From the NCBI RefSeq assembly GCF_026168555.1, contig NZ_CP092471.1:1126501-1190500 (forward strand): a DNA stretch of 64,000 nt, read 5' to 3'. A program made the translations under genes and the position numbers. Below, one piece after another: positions 1 to 13,100 of this stretch; within the stretch, counting starts at the first letter, position 1; each line of letters opens with the position of its first letter. Under the pieces are notes generated by a model. That model searched no databases, was not told the DNA's origin, and saw nothing but the letters and a program-made list of their open reading frames with translations. The DNA comes from Qipengyuania spongiae. Lineage in GTDB: Bacteria > Pseudomonadota > Alphaproteobacteria > Sphingomonadales > Sphingomonadaceae.

Positions 1-26
1 AGGGCGCATGCCTCATACGGGAAAGC

Positions 27-58
27 AAAGGCCGCCGGAGCGATCCGGCGGCCTTTTT
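27..58 (+). terminator. Rho-independent terminator at left edge
   Basis: A perfect 13-bp stem (27-39 pairing with 44-56) with a GCGA loop is followed by five T. It would stop transcription arriving from a gene left of the window. The flanking A and T runs make it partly usable from the other strand too. Confidence 0.8.
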
Positions 59-144
59 GCATGCGCGGAGCCGACCATCCAGGACGGCCATGGCTCTTCC
101 GCCCCCCCGCTAGGGCGCCGCGAATTGCGGCTCCTGAACGAAAG

Positions 145-170
145 AGGCCGCCGGATCGCTCCGACGGCCT
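145..170 (-). terminator. Probable terminator of the small minus-strand gene
   Basis: An 11-bp stem (145-155 with 160-170) lies just past the stop of the gene ending at 196. Read on the minus strand the one irregular pair becomes a G-U wobble, and a short T-rich stretch follows. Its core is nearly identical to the hairpin at 27-58 in inverted orientation. Confidence 0.6.
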
Positions 171-195
171 CGAATTCTTTGGCCGGGGCGGCGGT

Positions 196-501
196 TCAGC
201 CCTGACGTTCGCCAGTCAGTGGCATGTCGCCGAAGGCACCGGCGTTGACGGTGCCGGTCATCTGGTCGCCATTGACGGTGGCGCTGCAGTTGAGCGTCAT
301 CGGCATGGGAACGGTCATGTCCATCTTCCAGTTCAGCGTGTCGCCCGAGATGCTGCCGTCCTTGACGTCCATCGAGCCCATGCCGCCGGCCATCGAGCCG
401 GTGAAGCTGTTGCCATCGTCGCCCAGGACGACAGTGAAGGTGCCCTTCTGATCGCCCATCGGGCTCTTGACGACGGTATCGTAGGTTCCGGCTACGGACA
501 T
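196..501 (-). CDS. Small hypothetical protein (101 aa)
   Basis: Predicted cytoplasmic protein of 101 residues without signal peptide or membrane segment. It starts MSVAGTYDTVV and is rich in short beta-type stretches with G, T, D and M (for example GSMAGGMGSMDVKDG), which suggests a small beta-sandwich or barrel. The reading frame is open further upstream, but the ATG at 501 is preceded by a good AGGAGAG ribosome site, so that start was chosen. It is a single gene followed by a hairpin. I recognise the style of a conserved hypothetical protein common in sphingomonads, but no function can be assigned. Confidence 0.7.
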   Translation of the reverse strand: MSVAGTYDTVVKSPMGDQKGTFTVVLGDDGNSFTGSMAGGMGSMDVKDGSISGDTLNWKMDMTVPMPMTLNCSATVNGDQMTGTVNAGAFGDMPLTGERQG

Positions 502-594
502 GAAATTCTCTCCTGATTGGTGACTGACGATAAGCGTTGTGTGGCTGTCAATCGGCCTTGCTGACAGCGATGTCAATAAGGCCGATTATACACC

Positions 595-3486
595 TTACTG
601 AGCCATTTCGCGCACTTCGACAGGCAGGCCGAGCTGTTCGAGCTGCGGACGCACGACGCTGGCATCGCCGACCACGACCCAGACGAAGCGGTCGCTGTCG
701 ATCGCCGCGCGGACGGCGGTGTCGAGGCTCTGCGCCGTCTGCGCGCGATAGCGGGCGGCGAGCGTCTCCTGGTAATTGTCGGGTCGGCCGTAAAGCGCGT
801 TGCTCTGCATCGCGTTCAGCACCGCGCTCGAGGTTTCGAACTGGCCCGGCAACTCCCCGATCTGCGCGGTGACGATGCGGTTGCGTTCTGCCTCGGTGAC
901 GCCGCTCGTGTCGAGGAATTCGCCGGTCTCGCGGATCAGTTCGCCCAGCGCGTCGCCGGTGCGGTCGGCCTGAACTGGCGCGGAGACGAGATAGCCGACC
1001 GCATTTTCCAGTGTCTGCGGCGCGCCGCGCACACCGTAGCTCCAGCCCTTCGTCTCGCGAAGGTTCATGTTGAGCCGGGCGAGGAAATTGCCGCCCAGGG
1101 CATTGTTCGCGTTGAGGAAATCGACATAGGTCTCGTCCCGCGCATCGGCCGGGGTCCGCTGGCCGCCGAGAATGAAGCTCTGCGGCGAATTGGGCCGGTT
1201 GATCAGTACGATCCGGCTCGATTCGGGCATGGCCGCCATCTCGCCAAAGCTCTTGGTGCCCTTCGCCACCGAAGGCGCGCGCCAGTCGCCGAAGACGCCG
1301 TTGAGCGTGGAGACGATCTCGTTCAGCGGGCGGTCGGAGACGACGAAGACCTGGCCGTTGTCCGGACGGATCCAGCGATCCTTGAAGCCGGTGATGTCGG
1401 CGCGAGTGATCGAGCGGACGGATTCGACGGTGCCGCTGCCGGGGCCGCCATAGGGGCTGTCCTCACCATATACGATCGGCGCAAGCGTGCGGGCGGCGAC
1501 CGCTTGCGGAGTGCGCAGTTCCTGCTCGATCCCGGTGATCTGCTGCGCGCGCACGCGCTCGATTTCTTCCGGAGCGAAGGCCGGGTTGCGGATGACGTCA
1601 TTCAACAGTTCGAGCGAAGGCGTAAGATTGGCAGACAGGGCTGAGAGGGTGAAGCTGGAACGGTCCGAACCGCCGCCGGTCGAGATGTTGGCGCCCAGAC
1701 GCTCGCGCGCTTCGGCGATTTCCTGCGAGCTGAGCGTGGTCGTGCCTTCGTCGAACAGACCCAGTGCCAGCGCTTCGAGGCCGCGCTTGTCGCGCGGATC
1801 GGCGGCGGAGCCGGCGTCGAACGACATCGTCACATAGGTCGCCGGAACCGTCTCGCGCTGCGCGTAGTTGAGGCGCATTCCGTTGGCGAGCTGGACGTGC
1901 TGCACGTCGGGGAAGTCGAGTTCGGCGGTGGTGTTGATCGACGGCTTGGGCCGTTCCTTGGTCACCGTCACCTGCTGCTGGGCGGCGGCTTCCTCGGCAG
2001 CGGTCGGCGGAGCGGCGGCCGCGACCGAGGCGGCCTCGGCATATTCGCCCTCGCGCTCGCCCGGCTCGAGCACCAGCGTCATCGAGGGGCGGGTCATCCA
2101 GCGCTGCATCGCGGCCTGAACCTCCCCCGGCGTCAGCGTGGCGAGGATTTCGAGCTGGCGGGCGTAATAGTCCGGATCGTCGGCCAGCACTTCGCCCGAA
2201 GCGAGCGTGACCGCCTTGCCGCCGAAGCCGCCGACCTGCTCGAGCCCGCGAATGGTGGAGGACAGCGTGCTGGTGGCGGCACGGCGCACCTCGTCCTCGG
2301 TCGGACCGGTGCGGATGAAGTCGGCGATCAGCTGGTCGAGCCGCTGCTCGACCACCGCCGGATCGACGCCGGGACGCGCGGTGGCGCCGACATTGAGAAT
2401 GCCGACGCGCTGAAACGAATAATTGCCGGCCGAGACGCCGACGGCGAGCTGCTCGTCACGCACCAGCGTCTGGTCGAGCCGGCTGGAGGCGAGCCCGCCG
2501 AGGATCTGGGTCCCAACGGTCAGCGCGGTCAATTCGCGATCGAGCATGCCGGGTGCGGTCCAGTATTTGGTGATATTGGTCGCCGCGACCTGATCCTTCA
2601 TCACCTTGCGGACGTCGGCGGAAAGCTCGGTGACCTCCGCCTCCGCCGGATCGTTCACCGGGCCGCGCGCGATCGGGCCGAAATACTTCTCGACCATCGG
2701 GCGCGCGTCGGCCGGCGAGATGTCGCCGGCAAGCACCAGCGTCGCGTTGTTCGGCCCGTAATTGTCGCGGAACCAGCCCTGTACCGTGTCCATCGTCGCC
2801 GCGTCGAGATCGGCCATCGATCCGATCGGCGTGTGATCGTATGGGTGCGGCGCTGGGAAGAGAGTGTTGATGATCTCGTAGAACACCAGGCCGCCGGGCT
2901 GATTGTCGCCCTGGCGCTTCTCGTTCTGGACGACGCCGCGCTGATTATCGAGTTTCTGCTGCGTCACCGCGCCGAGCAGATAGCCCATCCGGTCGCTTTC
3001 CAGCCACAGCGCACGTTCGAGCGCGGGGGTGGGGACGGTCTGGAAGTAATTGGTGCGGTCGAAATTGGTGGTGCCGTTGTAATCGGTTGCACCCATTTCC
3101 CCGAGATACTGGAAATAGTCTTCGGACGCGTTCTCCGATCCGTTGAACATCAAATGTTCGAACAGGTGGGCAAAGCCGGTCTGGCCCTTGGGCTCGTCCT
3201 TCGAGCCGACATTGTACCACACCGCGACCGCCACGATCGGGGCCTTGCGATCGGTGTGGACGATCACGTCGAGCCCGTTCTGGAGCGTGAACTTCTCGTA
3301 GGGAATCTCGACCTCGTCGACGAGCGCGGCGAGTTCTGTCGGCGCGGCCCGCATGCCATCGCCGGTGTCGGCCATCGACGCCCCTGTGGACGGAGCGCGG
3401 GCCATGTCCATGTCGTTTGCCGTGGTGGTGCAGGCGGCGAGGACGAGCGAGGCGGCGCTGGCGGCCAGGATCGATTTGATGCGCAT
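595..3486 (-). CDS. M16 family zinc metallopeptidase, lipoprotein
   Basis: A 963-residue pitrilysin/insulinase-type protease with two tandem M16 units. The first unit carries the inverted zinc motif HLFEH (H107, E110, H111) and the distal ligand Glu189 in VVQNEK; the second half (from about residue 520) lacks the motif, as is usual for the inactive partner domain. The N-terminus has a lipobox LAAC with Cys19, so it should be anchored in the envelope, facing the periplasm. A GGGGGA ribosome site precedes the ATG. The downstream acylase-family gene is on the opposite side of a 54-nt gap and transcribed toward it on the same strand. The family degrades peptides; the natural substrate here is unknown. 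Confidence 0.93.
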   Translation of the reverse strand: MRIKSILAASAASLVLAACTTTANDMDMARAPSTGASMADTGDGMRAAPTELAALVDEVEIPYEKFTLQNGLDVIVHTDRKAPIVAVAVWYNVGSKDEPKGQTGFAHLFEHLMFNGSENASEDYFQYLGEMGATDYNGTTNFDRTNYFQTVPTPALERALWLESDRMGYLLGAVTQQKLDNQRGVVQNEKRQGDNQPGGLVFYEIINTLFPAPHPYDHTPIGSMADLDAATMDTVQGWFRDNYGPNNATLVLAGDISPADARPMVEKYFGPIARGPVNDPAEAEVTELSADVRKVMKDQVAATNITKYWTAPGMLDRELTALTVGTQILGGLASSRLDQTLVRDEQLAVGVSAGNYSFQRVGILNVGATARPGVDPAVVEQRLDQLIADFIRTGPTEDEVRRAATSTLSSTIRGLEQVGGFGGKAVTLASGEVLADDPDYYARQLEILATLTPGEVQAAMQRWMTRPSMTLVLEPGEREGEYAEAASVAAAAPPTAAEEAAAQQQVTVTKERPKPSINTTAELDFPDVQHVQLANGMRLNYAQRETVPATYVTMSFDAGSAADPRDKRGLEALALGLFDEGTTTLSSQEIAEARERLGANISTGGGSDRSSFTLSALSANLTPSLELLNDVIRNPAFAPEEIERVRAQQITGIEQELRTPQAVAARTLAPIVYGEDSPYGGPGSGTVESVRSITRADITGFKDRWIRPDNGQVFVVSDRPLNEIVSTLNGVFGDWRAPSVAKGTKSFGEMAAMPESSRIVLINRPNSPQSFILGGQRTPADARDETYVDFLNANNALGGNFLARLNMNLRETKGWSYGVRGAPQTLENAVGYLVSAPVQADRTGDALGELIRETGEFLDTSGVTEAERNRIVTAQIGELPGQFETSSAVLNAMQSNALYGRPDNYQETLAARYRAQTAQSLDTAVRAAIDSDRFVWVVVGDASVVRPQLEQLGLPVEVREMAQ

Positions 3487-3540
3487 AATTTCCCCCAGTT
3501 TTTCAGAACGAAACGCGATATTGGCGACAATGCTAATGGG

Positions 3541-5775
3541 TCAGCGGGCGTTCGTCACCCGCTTTCGCGATGCGGCGTGGGCGAGCACGTCCTCGCGCCA
3601 GAAATGGACTGGCTTCAAGCGATGCTGGACGAACAGCGTAGCCTGATCGGTGAAGTGCGGATTGTTCGGCCGATTGGTCGCCGCGCCGAAGGGCTGGATC
3701 GAGCGCGAGGAAACGCGCGTGCCCGGTTCCCATTCGACCCACTGGATGAAACTGTCGCCGTGGCGCACGGCCAGCCGCCCGTCCTCGGTCACGTCCCAGG
3801 TTGTCGAGGCGCGCAGCGTGTCGGACCCGCCGTCGAGCGGCAGGTCGACGCTGTAGGGTCCCGGCCCCTGGCGCAGGCGCAGCAGCCTGCTCATCGGCGG
3901 ATCGATGCGCCCGAAATGCGTCATCAGGTGGTCGACCGCCTCCCGCAATTCCTCGCGTGGATCGGGCGGCGGCCCGTTCTGGTATTCTGCGCTCATGAAG
4001 TCGCGCACCATCAGCAGGGCGAGCGCGTCGGCCCGCCCGATATTGTCCGCCGTCCGGTCCCAGGTGAACAGCAGCGCCCGCGCGCGAGCGAGTTCCGGAT
4101 CGTCCGACAGATCGAGCGCGCGCAGCTTCTCGTACATGCCGGGAAGGTAGCCCGCCATCTCGTAGCCCGTGTCGTACTTGATCGCTTCCAGCGTTTCGCG
4201 GTCGAGCCGGTCCGCCTCGCTCATCAGCTTCCACGATCGGCGCGAACGGTTGGTCTGTTCCAGCTCGATGCCGAGTTCCGGCGCGAAATCGTCCGGGTTC
4301 AGGTCGCTGCCCGGCCCGGCGGCGGTATAGGGCGTGTTGTTGGCATTGTAGAGCCAGCCCGAAGCCGGATTGAAATAGCGCGGCAGCTCCGAATACTCGA
4401 CCGGGCCGGACCAGATCAGCCGTGGGTCGTCGCCGGGCAGAATGCCACGCCAGTCGGGTCCGGCGGGCCGGTCGGGCAGGGCGGCGTTGTAGATATAGGC
4501 GATGTTGCCCTCGCGATCGCCGTAGAGAAAATTGGTCGAGGGGATGTCCATCCGCGCGAGGATGTCCTCCCATTCGGCGAAGGTCTCAGCCTTGTTGAGC
4601 CGGTAATAAGCGTCGAGCTGGCCGAGATTGTCCATTCCGCCATAGCGAACCGCATAGGCGCCGCTGTCGTTGACGATCACCGGGCCGTGAACGCTGCGAT
4701 GCACGGTCCGGCGGATCGGCAGGACTACCGGCCCCATCTTGACCGGCAGAGTGACGGTTCTCTCCTCGAGGTCGAGCCAGCGATCCCCCAGGCGATATTT
4801 CGTGCCGTCCTCGTTCAGCACCAGCTTGTAGACATCGACCATGTCGGGCCGGTTGACCGTGTTCGTCCAGCCAAGATCCTCGTTATGGCCGAGGAAGGGG
4901 AAGGGGCTGCCCGGAAAGTTCGCCCCGGCATAGTGCCAGCCCTCGCCGCTCTCGACGACGAGCTCGTACCAGGCGACCCCGCCGCGCCAGGGTTGGTGAC
5001 TGTTGGAGACGAGGATGGTCGGGCCGCCGCTCTTTTCCGGCGCCACGACGAAGGCGTTGGAGCCGGACAGCGCGCCGTCCTCGCTCCAGGGGAGGGGGAA
5101 CGCGCGCTTGCTCGCCTGTTCGGGTTCTTCGCGGATCACCCGGGCGGGCGGAATGCCGTCGTCCTCGGGTTCGCGCGCCTGCGGGATTGCCGGGCCGTAT
5201 TCGGGCCGCAGCGGCTCGTTCGCGACCATTGGGCCGATCACCGAATTGAGGCCGAAGAAGAAGGGTTGGCGCAGCGCGAAGCCGGCGGCCACATCCATTC
5301 CGTCGATCGGGAAAAGGTTGGCGAGCTTCAGCTCGTCGGGATGCGCGGCGGCAAAATCGTTGAGCCCGGTGGCATAGGCTTCGAACAGGGCGCGCGTGTC
5401 GGCGGGCAGGTTGGGATAATGCCGCTCCGCCGTGCCGCGCGCGTCGAGCAGGTGATAGGCGAAATCGACCGCCGCCCCGTCCGCTCCGGCGATCGCGCCG
5501 TAGCGCCCCCGGCTCATGGCGGCGACGTCCTGCAGGTTGAAGAAATCGTCCTCCGCATGGGCGATCGCCACGCCATAGGCGACGTCGGCATCGGTCTTGC
5601 CGTAGATATGGGGCACGCCGAATTCGTCGCGCACGATCTCGGCGGAATAGATGCGGGCAGGAGATGGCGCAACGTCGCGCTCGGCCCAGAACGGCTCCCA
5701 CGTCGCCAGCGCCACGAATGCGGCCAGCAGGACGATCAGCAACGCGAAGCCGATTCGGCCGAGCGATCTTGTCAT
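3541..5775 (-). CDS. Penicillin acylase family protein (Ntn hydrolase)
   Basis: A 744-residue protein of the penicillin amidase/acyl-homoserine-lactone acylase family, which cleaves amide bonds and matures by autocatalytic cleavage. Residues 8-25 form an N-terminal signal anchor. The chain break and nucleophile are predicted at Gly238-Ser239, followed by Asn240 (SGSNAFVV), which fits the family Ser-Asn motif. The region 85-110 carries the conserved SRGRYGA segment. The frame continues far upstream without stop, but that part is antisense to the ATPase gene; the ATG at 5775 starts directly before the signal anchor. It lies 54 nt upstream of the M16 protease gene on the same strand, so co-transcription is possible. 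Whether it acts on lactam, AHL or peptide substrates cannot be told. Confidence 0.9.
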   Translation of the reverse strand: MTRSLGRIGFALLIVLLAAFVALATWEPFWAERDVAPSPARIYSAEIVRDEFGVPHIYGKTDADVAYGVAIAHAEDDFFNLQDVAAMSRGRYGAIAGADGAAVDFAYHLLDARGTAERHYPNLPADTRALFEAYATGLNDFAAAHPDELKLANLFPIDGMDVAAGFALRQPFFFGLNSVIGPMVANEPLRPEYGPAIPQAREPEDDGIPPARVIREEPEQASKRAFPLPWSEDGALSGSNAFVVAPEKSGGPTILVSNSHQPWRGGVAWYELVVESGEGWHYAGANFPGSPFPFLGHNEDLGWTNTVNRPDMVDVYKLVLNEDGTKYRLGDRWLDLEERTVTLPVKMGPVVLPIRRTVHRSVHGPVIVNDSGAYAVRYGGMDNLGQLDAYYRLNKAETFAEWEDILARMDIPSTNFLYGDREGNIAYIYNAALPDRPAGPDWRGILPGDDPRLIWSGPVEYSELPRYFNPASGWLYNANNTPYTAAGPGSDLNPDDFAPELGIELEQTNRSRRSWKLMSEADRLDRETLEAIKYDTGYEMAGYLPGMYEKLRALDLSDDPELARARALLFTWDRTADNIGRADALALLMVRDFMSAEYQNGPPPDPREELREAVDHLMTHFGRIDPPMSRLLRLRQGPGPYSVDLPLDGGSDTLRASTTWDVTEDGRLAVRHGDSFIQWVEWEPGTRVSSRSIQPFGAATNRPNNPHFTDQATLFVQHRLKPVHFWREDVLAHAASRKRVTNAR

Positions 5776-5895
5776 GAAATTCCAGTCCTCCCCTGCAACC
5801 GACCTAGCCGCGCGAGGGCGGTGCTGCAAACGGATTGGGCAAAACCTCGCCCGCCCTGTTTCGCTTCCCGGATTCGGCTCGCTACCCGCACGGGT

Positions 5896-7341
5896 GTGAC
5901 AGCGCAGATCACCATGGGCCACGAATCGTCCGGCAAGCCGGTCGAGTTCGATATCGAGGAGCTTCTCGCCACCCGTCTGCTCGTCCAGGGCAATTCGGGC
6001 AGCGGCAAGTCGCACCTGCTGCGCCGTCTGCTCGAGGAAAGCGCAGGCATGGTCCAGCAGGTGGTGATCGACCCCGAAGGCGACTTTCCCTCGCTGGCCG
6101 AGGAGTTCGGCCATGTGGTGATCGACGGGTCGGCCTATGCGCCGCCCGAGATCGAGGCGCTGGCGCGCCGGATCCGCGAACACCGGGCCAGCGTCGTTCT
6201 CGATCTCGACGGGCTGGAGGTGGAACAGCAAATTCGCTGCGCCGCGCAGTTCCTGACCGCCCTGTTCGATGCTCCGCGCGAGCACTGGTATCCGGCGCTG
6301 GTGGTGGTCGACGAAGCGCAGATGTTCGCTCCCGCCGTGGCGGGCGAGATAGCCGAGGATACGCGCCGCATGACGCTCTCGGCGATGACCAACCTGATGT
6401 GCCGGGGGCGCAAGCGCGGCCTCGCCGGCGTGGTCGCGACGCAGAGACTGGCCAAACTTGCCAAGAATGTTGCCGCGGAAGCCTCCAACTTTCTCATGGG
6501 TCGCACCTTTCTCGACATCGACATGGTACGCGCCGCCGACCTCTTGGGCATGGAGCGGCGCCAGGCCGAGCGCATCCGCGAACTGGAGCGCGGCCATTTC
6601 CTCGCGCTGGGCCCGGCGATCACCCGGGTGCCGCGGGCTGTGAAGATCGGTCCGGTGCGATCGGGCCGCACGATGCGCGCCGAAGGGCTGATGGCGCTTC
6701 CGAACACCGCGCCCGAGGACATGGCGAAGCTGCTGACCCGCGATCTCGCCAGCGAGGTCGCCAAGGCACCGCCGCCGCCCGCGCCGCCGCCGGCGCCGCG
6801 CGTGGAGGAGATCGCCGACAGCATCGCCCGCGCCGAGGAGCGTCAGGTGGAGCCGCCCCCCGGCATCGAACCGTCCGCCATCACCGCGCAGATCGAGGCG
6901 ATCGTGACCGGCATGGCGCTGGACGAGAGCATCGCCTTCCAGTCGGCCTCCGCCCAGTACCAGACCTTCCTTACCCGCTGCCGGCGCGAGCGGATCGTCG
7001 GCCCGATGCCCGACATGCGCGCCTTCCGCCGCCGCTTCGCCTTCGCCGCTACGGGGGTCGACGATCTCGACGAGGCGACGGTGGCGCGGATCATGCAGCT
7101 CGCCGACCGGGTGGAGGAAGACCTCATCGCCCCCTTCCTCGTGATCGCACGCGCCGCCCATGCGGGCGAGACCCAGGTCGACGAGGACCGCCTCGCGCGC
7201 GCCTACGGCACCAGTTCACCGGGGCGCATTCGCCGGTTGCTCGAACATCTCGAGCGACAGGGCCTGATCGTCGTGCGCGAGGAATTCGGCGGCGGGCGGA
7301 CCGTACTCGTCCCGGGCCTGGCGGACGAACCGACCGAATAA
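5896..7341 (+). CDS. HerA/DUF853-like P-loop ATPase
   Basis: A 481-residue ATP-binding protein. Walker A is GNSGSGKS (32-39), Walker B is LVVVDE ending at 139-140, and a RecA-type fold with a GRKRGL segment and an ATQR sensor (about 175-185) follows, as in HerA/FtsK-type helicase-like ATPases. A Pro/Ala-rich linker (about 290-305) leads to a C-terminal region ending in a winged-helix-like stretch. The GTG at 5896 is preferred because family members begin a few residues before the GHxxxGKPV segment; the ATG at 5914 is an alternative. The frame is open far upstream but only antisense to other genes. It is divergent from the acylase gene and 143 nt upstream of clpB. Role unknown; DNA processing is an inference from the fold. 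Confidence 0.85.
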   Translation: MTAQITMGHESSGKPVEFDIEELLATRLLVQGNSGSGKSHLLRRLLEESAGMVQQVVIDPEGDFPSLAEEFGHVVIDGSAYAPPEIEALARRIREHRASVVLDLDGLEVEQQIRCAAQFLTALFDAPREHWYPALVVVDEAQMFAPAVAGEIAEDTRRMTLSAMTNLMCRGRKRGLAGVVATQRLAKLAKNVAAEASNFLMGRTFLDIDMVRAADLLGMERRQAERIRELERGHFLALGPAITRVPRAVKIGPVRSGRTMRAEGLMALPNTAPEDMAKLLTRDLASEVAKAPPPPAPPPAPRVEEIADSIARAEERQVEPPPGIEPSAITAQIEAIVTGMALDESIAFQSASAQYQTFLTRCRRERIVGPMPDMRAFRRRFAFAATGVDDLDEATVARIMQLADRVEEDLIAPFLVIARAAHAGETQVDEDRLARAYGTSSPGRIRRLLEHLERQGLIVVREEFGGGRTVLVPGLADEPTE

Positions 7342-7397
7342 TTTTCAGCGCTGCTCTCGCCAAGCAGCGTGACACCCCTATATCCGGGTAACACACT

Positions 7398-7414
7398 CCG
7401 CCGAAAATCGGCGG
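7398..7414. repeat. Short hairpin downstream of the ATPase gene
   Basis: A perfect 7-bp inverted repeat CCGCCGA-AAA-TCGGCGG lies between the ATPase stop and the clpB promoter. It lacks a T tract, so it is at best a weak terminator for the ATPase gene. Confidence 0.4.
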
Positions 7415-7422
7415 GGCGTGGT

Positions 7423-7450
7423 CTTGTGTTGCCGATTGGCAACACCATAT
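7423..7450 (+). promoter_or_regulatory. Sigma-32 (RpoH) type promoter of clpB with palindrome in spacer
   Basis: CTTG at 7423-7426 and CCATAT at 7445-7450 match the heat-shock promoter pattern of proteobacteria. The gap between them holds a perfect 8-bp inverted repeat GTGTTGCC-GATT-GGCAACAC (7426-7445). Transcription would begin near 7457, giving a leader of about 28 nt. Confidence 0.65.
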
Positions 7451-7484
7451 CCGGGCGGCCATTCATCACTTGGGGTGCTTCTTC

Positions 7485-10061
<2,577 letters not shown>

Positions 10062-10086
10062 AAGAGCCTACAAAATCACAGATACG

Positions 10087-10122
10087 AAAAGGGCCACGCA
10101 TCGTGAGATGCGTGGCCCTTTT
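10087..10122. terminator. Bidirectional terminator between clpB and TonB receptor
   Basis: A perfect 16-bp stem (10087-10102 with 10107-10122) with GTGA loop begins with four A and ends with four T, so it serves both convergent genes. Confidence 0.92.
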
Positions 10123-10138
10123 GCCTTAGAGATTTGGA

Positions 10139-13100
10139 TTAGAAGGTGACCTCTGCACCTGCGTAGAACGTCCGTCCCTGGACCGGGAAAATAGCTGTCG
10201 CTCCACCGGTTCCAGTAGCACCGAACGGCGGAAGCTCGTCGGTGAGGTTGTCGACGCCGCCGTAGAAGTTGAACTCATCGTTCACTTCGAACCGAACGCG
10301 CACATCATGGTAGAACTGACGCGGATAGCGAACTTCTTCGCGCACGTCGACGTTTTCCGGCGGACGACCCTGGAACGAATTCTGCTGTTCCCATGCGCCG
10401 ATCGTCTGGCGATCGAGGAAGCGCAGATCGTAGCCGATATCGAACTGGCCGAAATCCAGATTGGCGCTGAAATTGCCAGCCCATTCCGGGTCACCAACGA
10501 CGCCTTCGAGACGAGTAGCGCGATCCGGATCGGAGATAAACGTGAAGTCCCGACGCTTGATAACATGCGTCACGATTGCACGAAGGCTCAGGTCCACATC
10601 ATCGGTCACGCCGGTACGATAGACTGCATCGAAGTCGATGCCGCTAGCCTGGAGAGACTGGAAGTTGAACGGCTGGTTCAAGAATCCCGGCCCGACGATC
10701 GGGAAGACAATGTCTTCCAGACCGGCAAACCGGCGGCCCGACTGACCGTCGAACGTGAAGTCGATCAGCGGATTGGAAGACCGGCGGCGGAAAACCGCAT
10801 CGCAGAACGGGTTATCGAGGGTCACGGGATCGTCGTAACAACGATTGACGATGCCTTGGCCACTGAGACCCGCGATGGCCTGTGTGATCTCGACGTCGTA
10901 ATAGTCGACGGTCAGCGAGAAGCCGGGCAGGAAGCGAGGCTGGAACACCGCACCGATCGTCAGACTGTTGCTGACTTCCGGCTCCAGATTGATGTTGCCC
11001 TGGTTGAATCCGGAGATGCCGGACGTCGGGGCATTTGTGAAGGGAACGACGCTTCCGTCGGGCAGGGTAAGCTGCGTCGGGATCCCGGCTTCGGCACAAC
11101 GAGCAGCCCGGTTCGGATTGTCGTTGATGAAACGCTGATCGCAAGGATCCTGGAAGTTGTTCGCGAAGGTCTGCGCGCGGGTGGCGTACAGATCGTTGAG
11201 GTTCGGAGCCCGGACCGAGCGACCATAACTCACCCGGAAACGAACATCCTGGATCGGAGCGTAAACCGCGCCGACGTTGTACGTGAACACCAGATCTTCG
11301 AGCGCGTCGTAGTCCGACACACGCCCGGCAGCCTGAACCGACAGCTCTTCGAAGAAGGGCCGGTCAGCCAGTATCGGCAGACGAACTTCGCCGAACGCTT
11401 CGGCAACCTTCAGGGCCGGCGGATCGAACGTATCGAACGCGTTCAGGAAGGTAGCACCCGACTGCGTAACGTCGTCGTAGTCGGTGAACGCTGTTTCGCG
11501 GCGATATTCCGCACCGACCGCGAACGAGACCGGACCGCCGGGAAGTTCGAAGAAGGTTTCGGTCGTGCCCGAAAGCGATGCGACAGCCTGGAACTGCTCC
11601 GCCCGTTCCTCGCGCGAGGAAGTGTAGAGAACGTAGTCGATCGCGGCGGCCGACGGTGCGCCCTGACCGAACAGGTTGATCGGAACACAGGCCGCGTCGT
11701 CGTTGGTCGGGTCAGCGTCGGCGTTGATGCCGCAAACGATCTGTCCCGCACCGTTGCGAACGGCATTGGCAGCGTTGTTGAAGTTGTCGACCAAAACGTT
11801 GCCGCCGGTTTCGTAGAACGTGTCCGTGCGGCCGTAGTTCAACGCAACTTCGTAGAAGAAGTTGCTGGTCGGACCGAAGTCGCCACGAACACCGCCGACG
11901 ATCCGGTACGTTTCACGCTCGTGATCTTCAGCACGCGTGCCGATATCGTTGTTGAAACGGTTCAACGAGAAAGTGGCGGCTCCGCCCGTGATGAGGTTGA
12001 GTTGCGCACGAGCTTGCGGGGTCAAGAACGGATTGCTTGTCGAAAAGACCGGACTGAGGGCACCAGCTACGAAGGTCGGCTGAGTGGAGGTCTGGTTCGC
12101 TTCGATACGAACGTACTTCGCTTCTGCGAAAGGCCGGAAAGCAGGCGATACCTCGAAGTTGAATAGGAGGTTGCCCGCGTAGCGCTCCAGACCCGGAAGC
12201 AGCATGGCACCTTCAAGGCCCGTCGCGGTCAGGCCGCCGAAGCGACCGCCACCAACCGAACGCAGATCGGCAGTGATGGGATCCGCAACAAGGCTTCCGT
12301 CAGGTAGAAACACGAAAGCTCGACCAAGACGGCCCCCGGTCGGCGAGGTTTCGCCGGTGCAGACAGCTGCCCGGCGTGCCGCGTTCGTCGCAGTCGCTGC
12401 GGGACAGGCGGGGCTGGTGGTACCGCCCAGCGAGATGAACCCGAACTTGGTACCGTTTTCGAAGAAACGCGTATCGAAAATACCGTCGCTGTTGTTCACG
12501 ACGGCAGGATCGCAGAACGGAACCGAACCCGCATCGGGGGTCCCATCGCCGTTCGTATCCGCACACTGGATGTCGGTGTCTACGGTATTGAAACCGGGCG
12601 CACCGTTGAACGCGCCGGTCTGGTCCGGGCGGTCGGCAAAGAACACGGGATTGTTGCGCGCGTATTCCGCAGCGAAAGCGATGTTGCCACGGTTGTCGGC
12701 AAAGTTCTTACCGGCCACGCCGCTTACAAAGTAGGAGCCACGATCGCCCCGATCGCTGATGCCGCCCTGGCCGCGGAGCTTGATGCCTTCGAAATCTTCT
12801 TTGAGCACGAAGTTGACAACGCCGGCGACCGCGTCCGAGCCGTAGATGGCGGAGTTGGCGCCGGTGATGACATCGGTGCGTTCGAGCAGATCGACCGGGA
12901 TGGTGTTGGTATCGACCCGGAAGTCACCCGGGGTGGAGGTCACGTGACGGCGGCCATTCACGAGAACGAGGGTGCGCTCGCTGCCCAGGCCACGAAGGTC
13001 GAGCAGGTTGAGGCCGGCCGTTCCGATGAAACGCGTCGAGTTCGCCTGGCTGAAAGTCGAACGCAGGGCGGGCAGCTGGTTGAGTGCGTCCCCGACCGTG

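Noticed and set aside
3543..4573. Minus-strand frame over the acylase gene in a second register
   Set aside because: It overlaps the acylase coding frame on the same strand in another phase, with no conserved motifs.
1897..5895. Very long open frame on the plus strand leading into the HerA-like ATPase
   Set aside because: It is antisense to the M16 protease and the acylase gene, has no recognisable domain before 5896, and arises from the high GC content at third positions.
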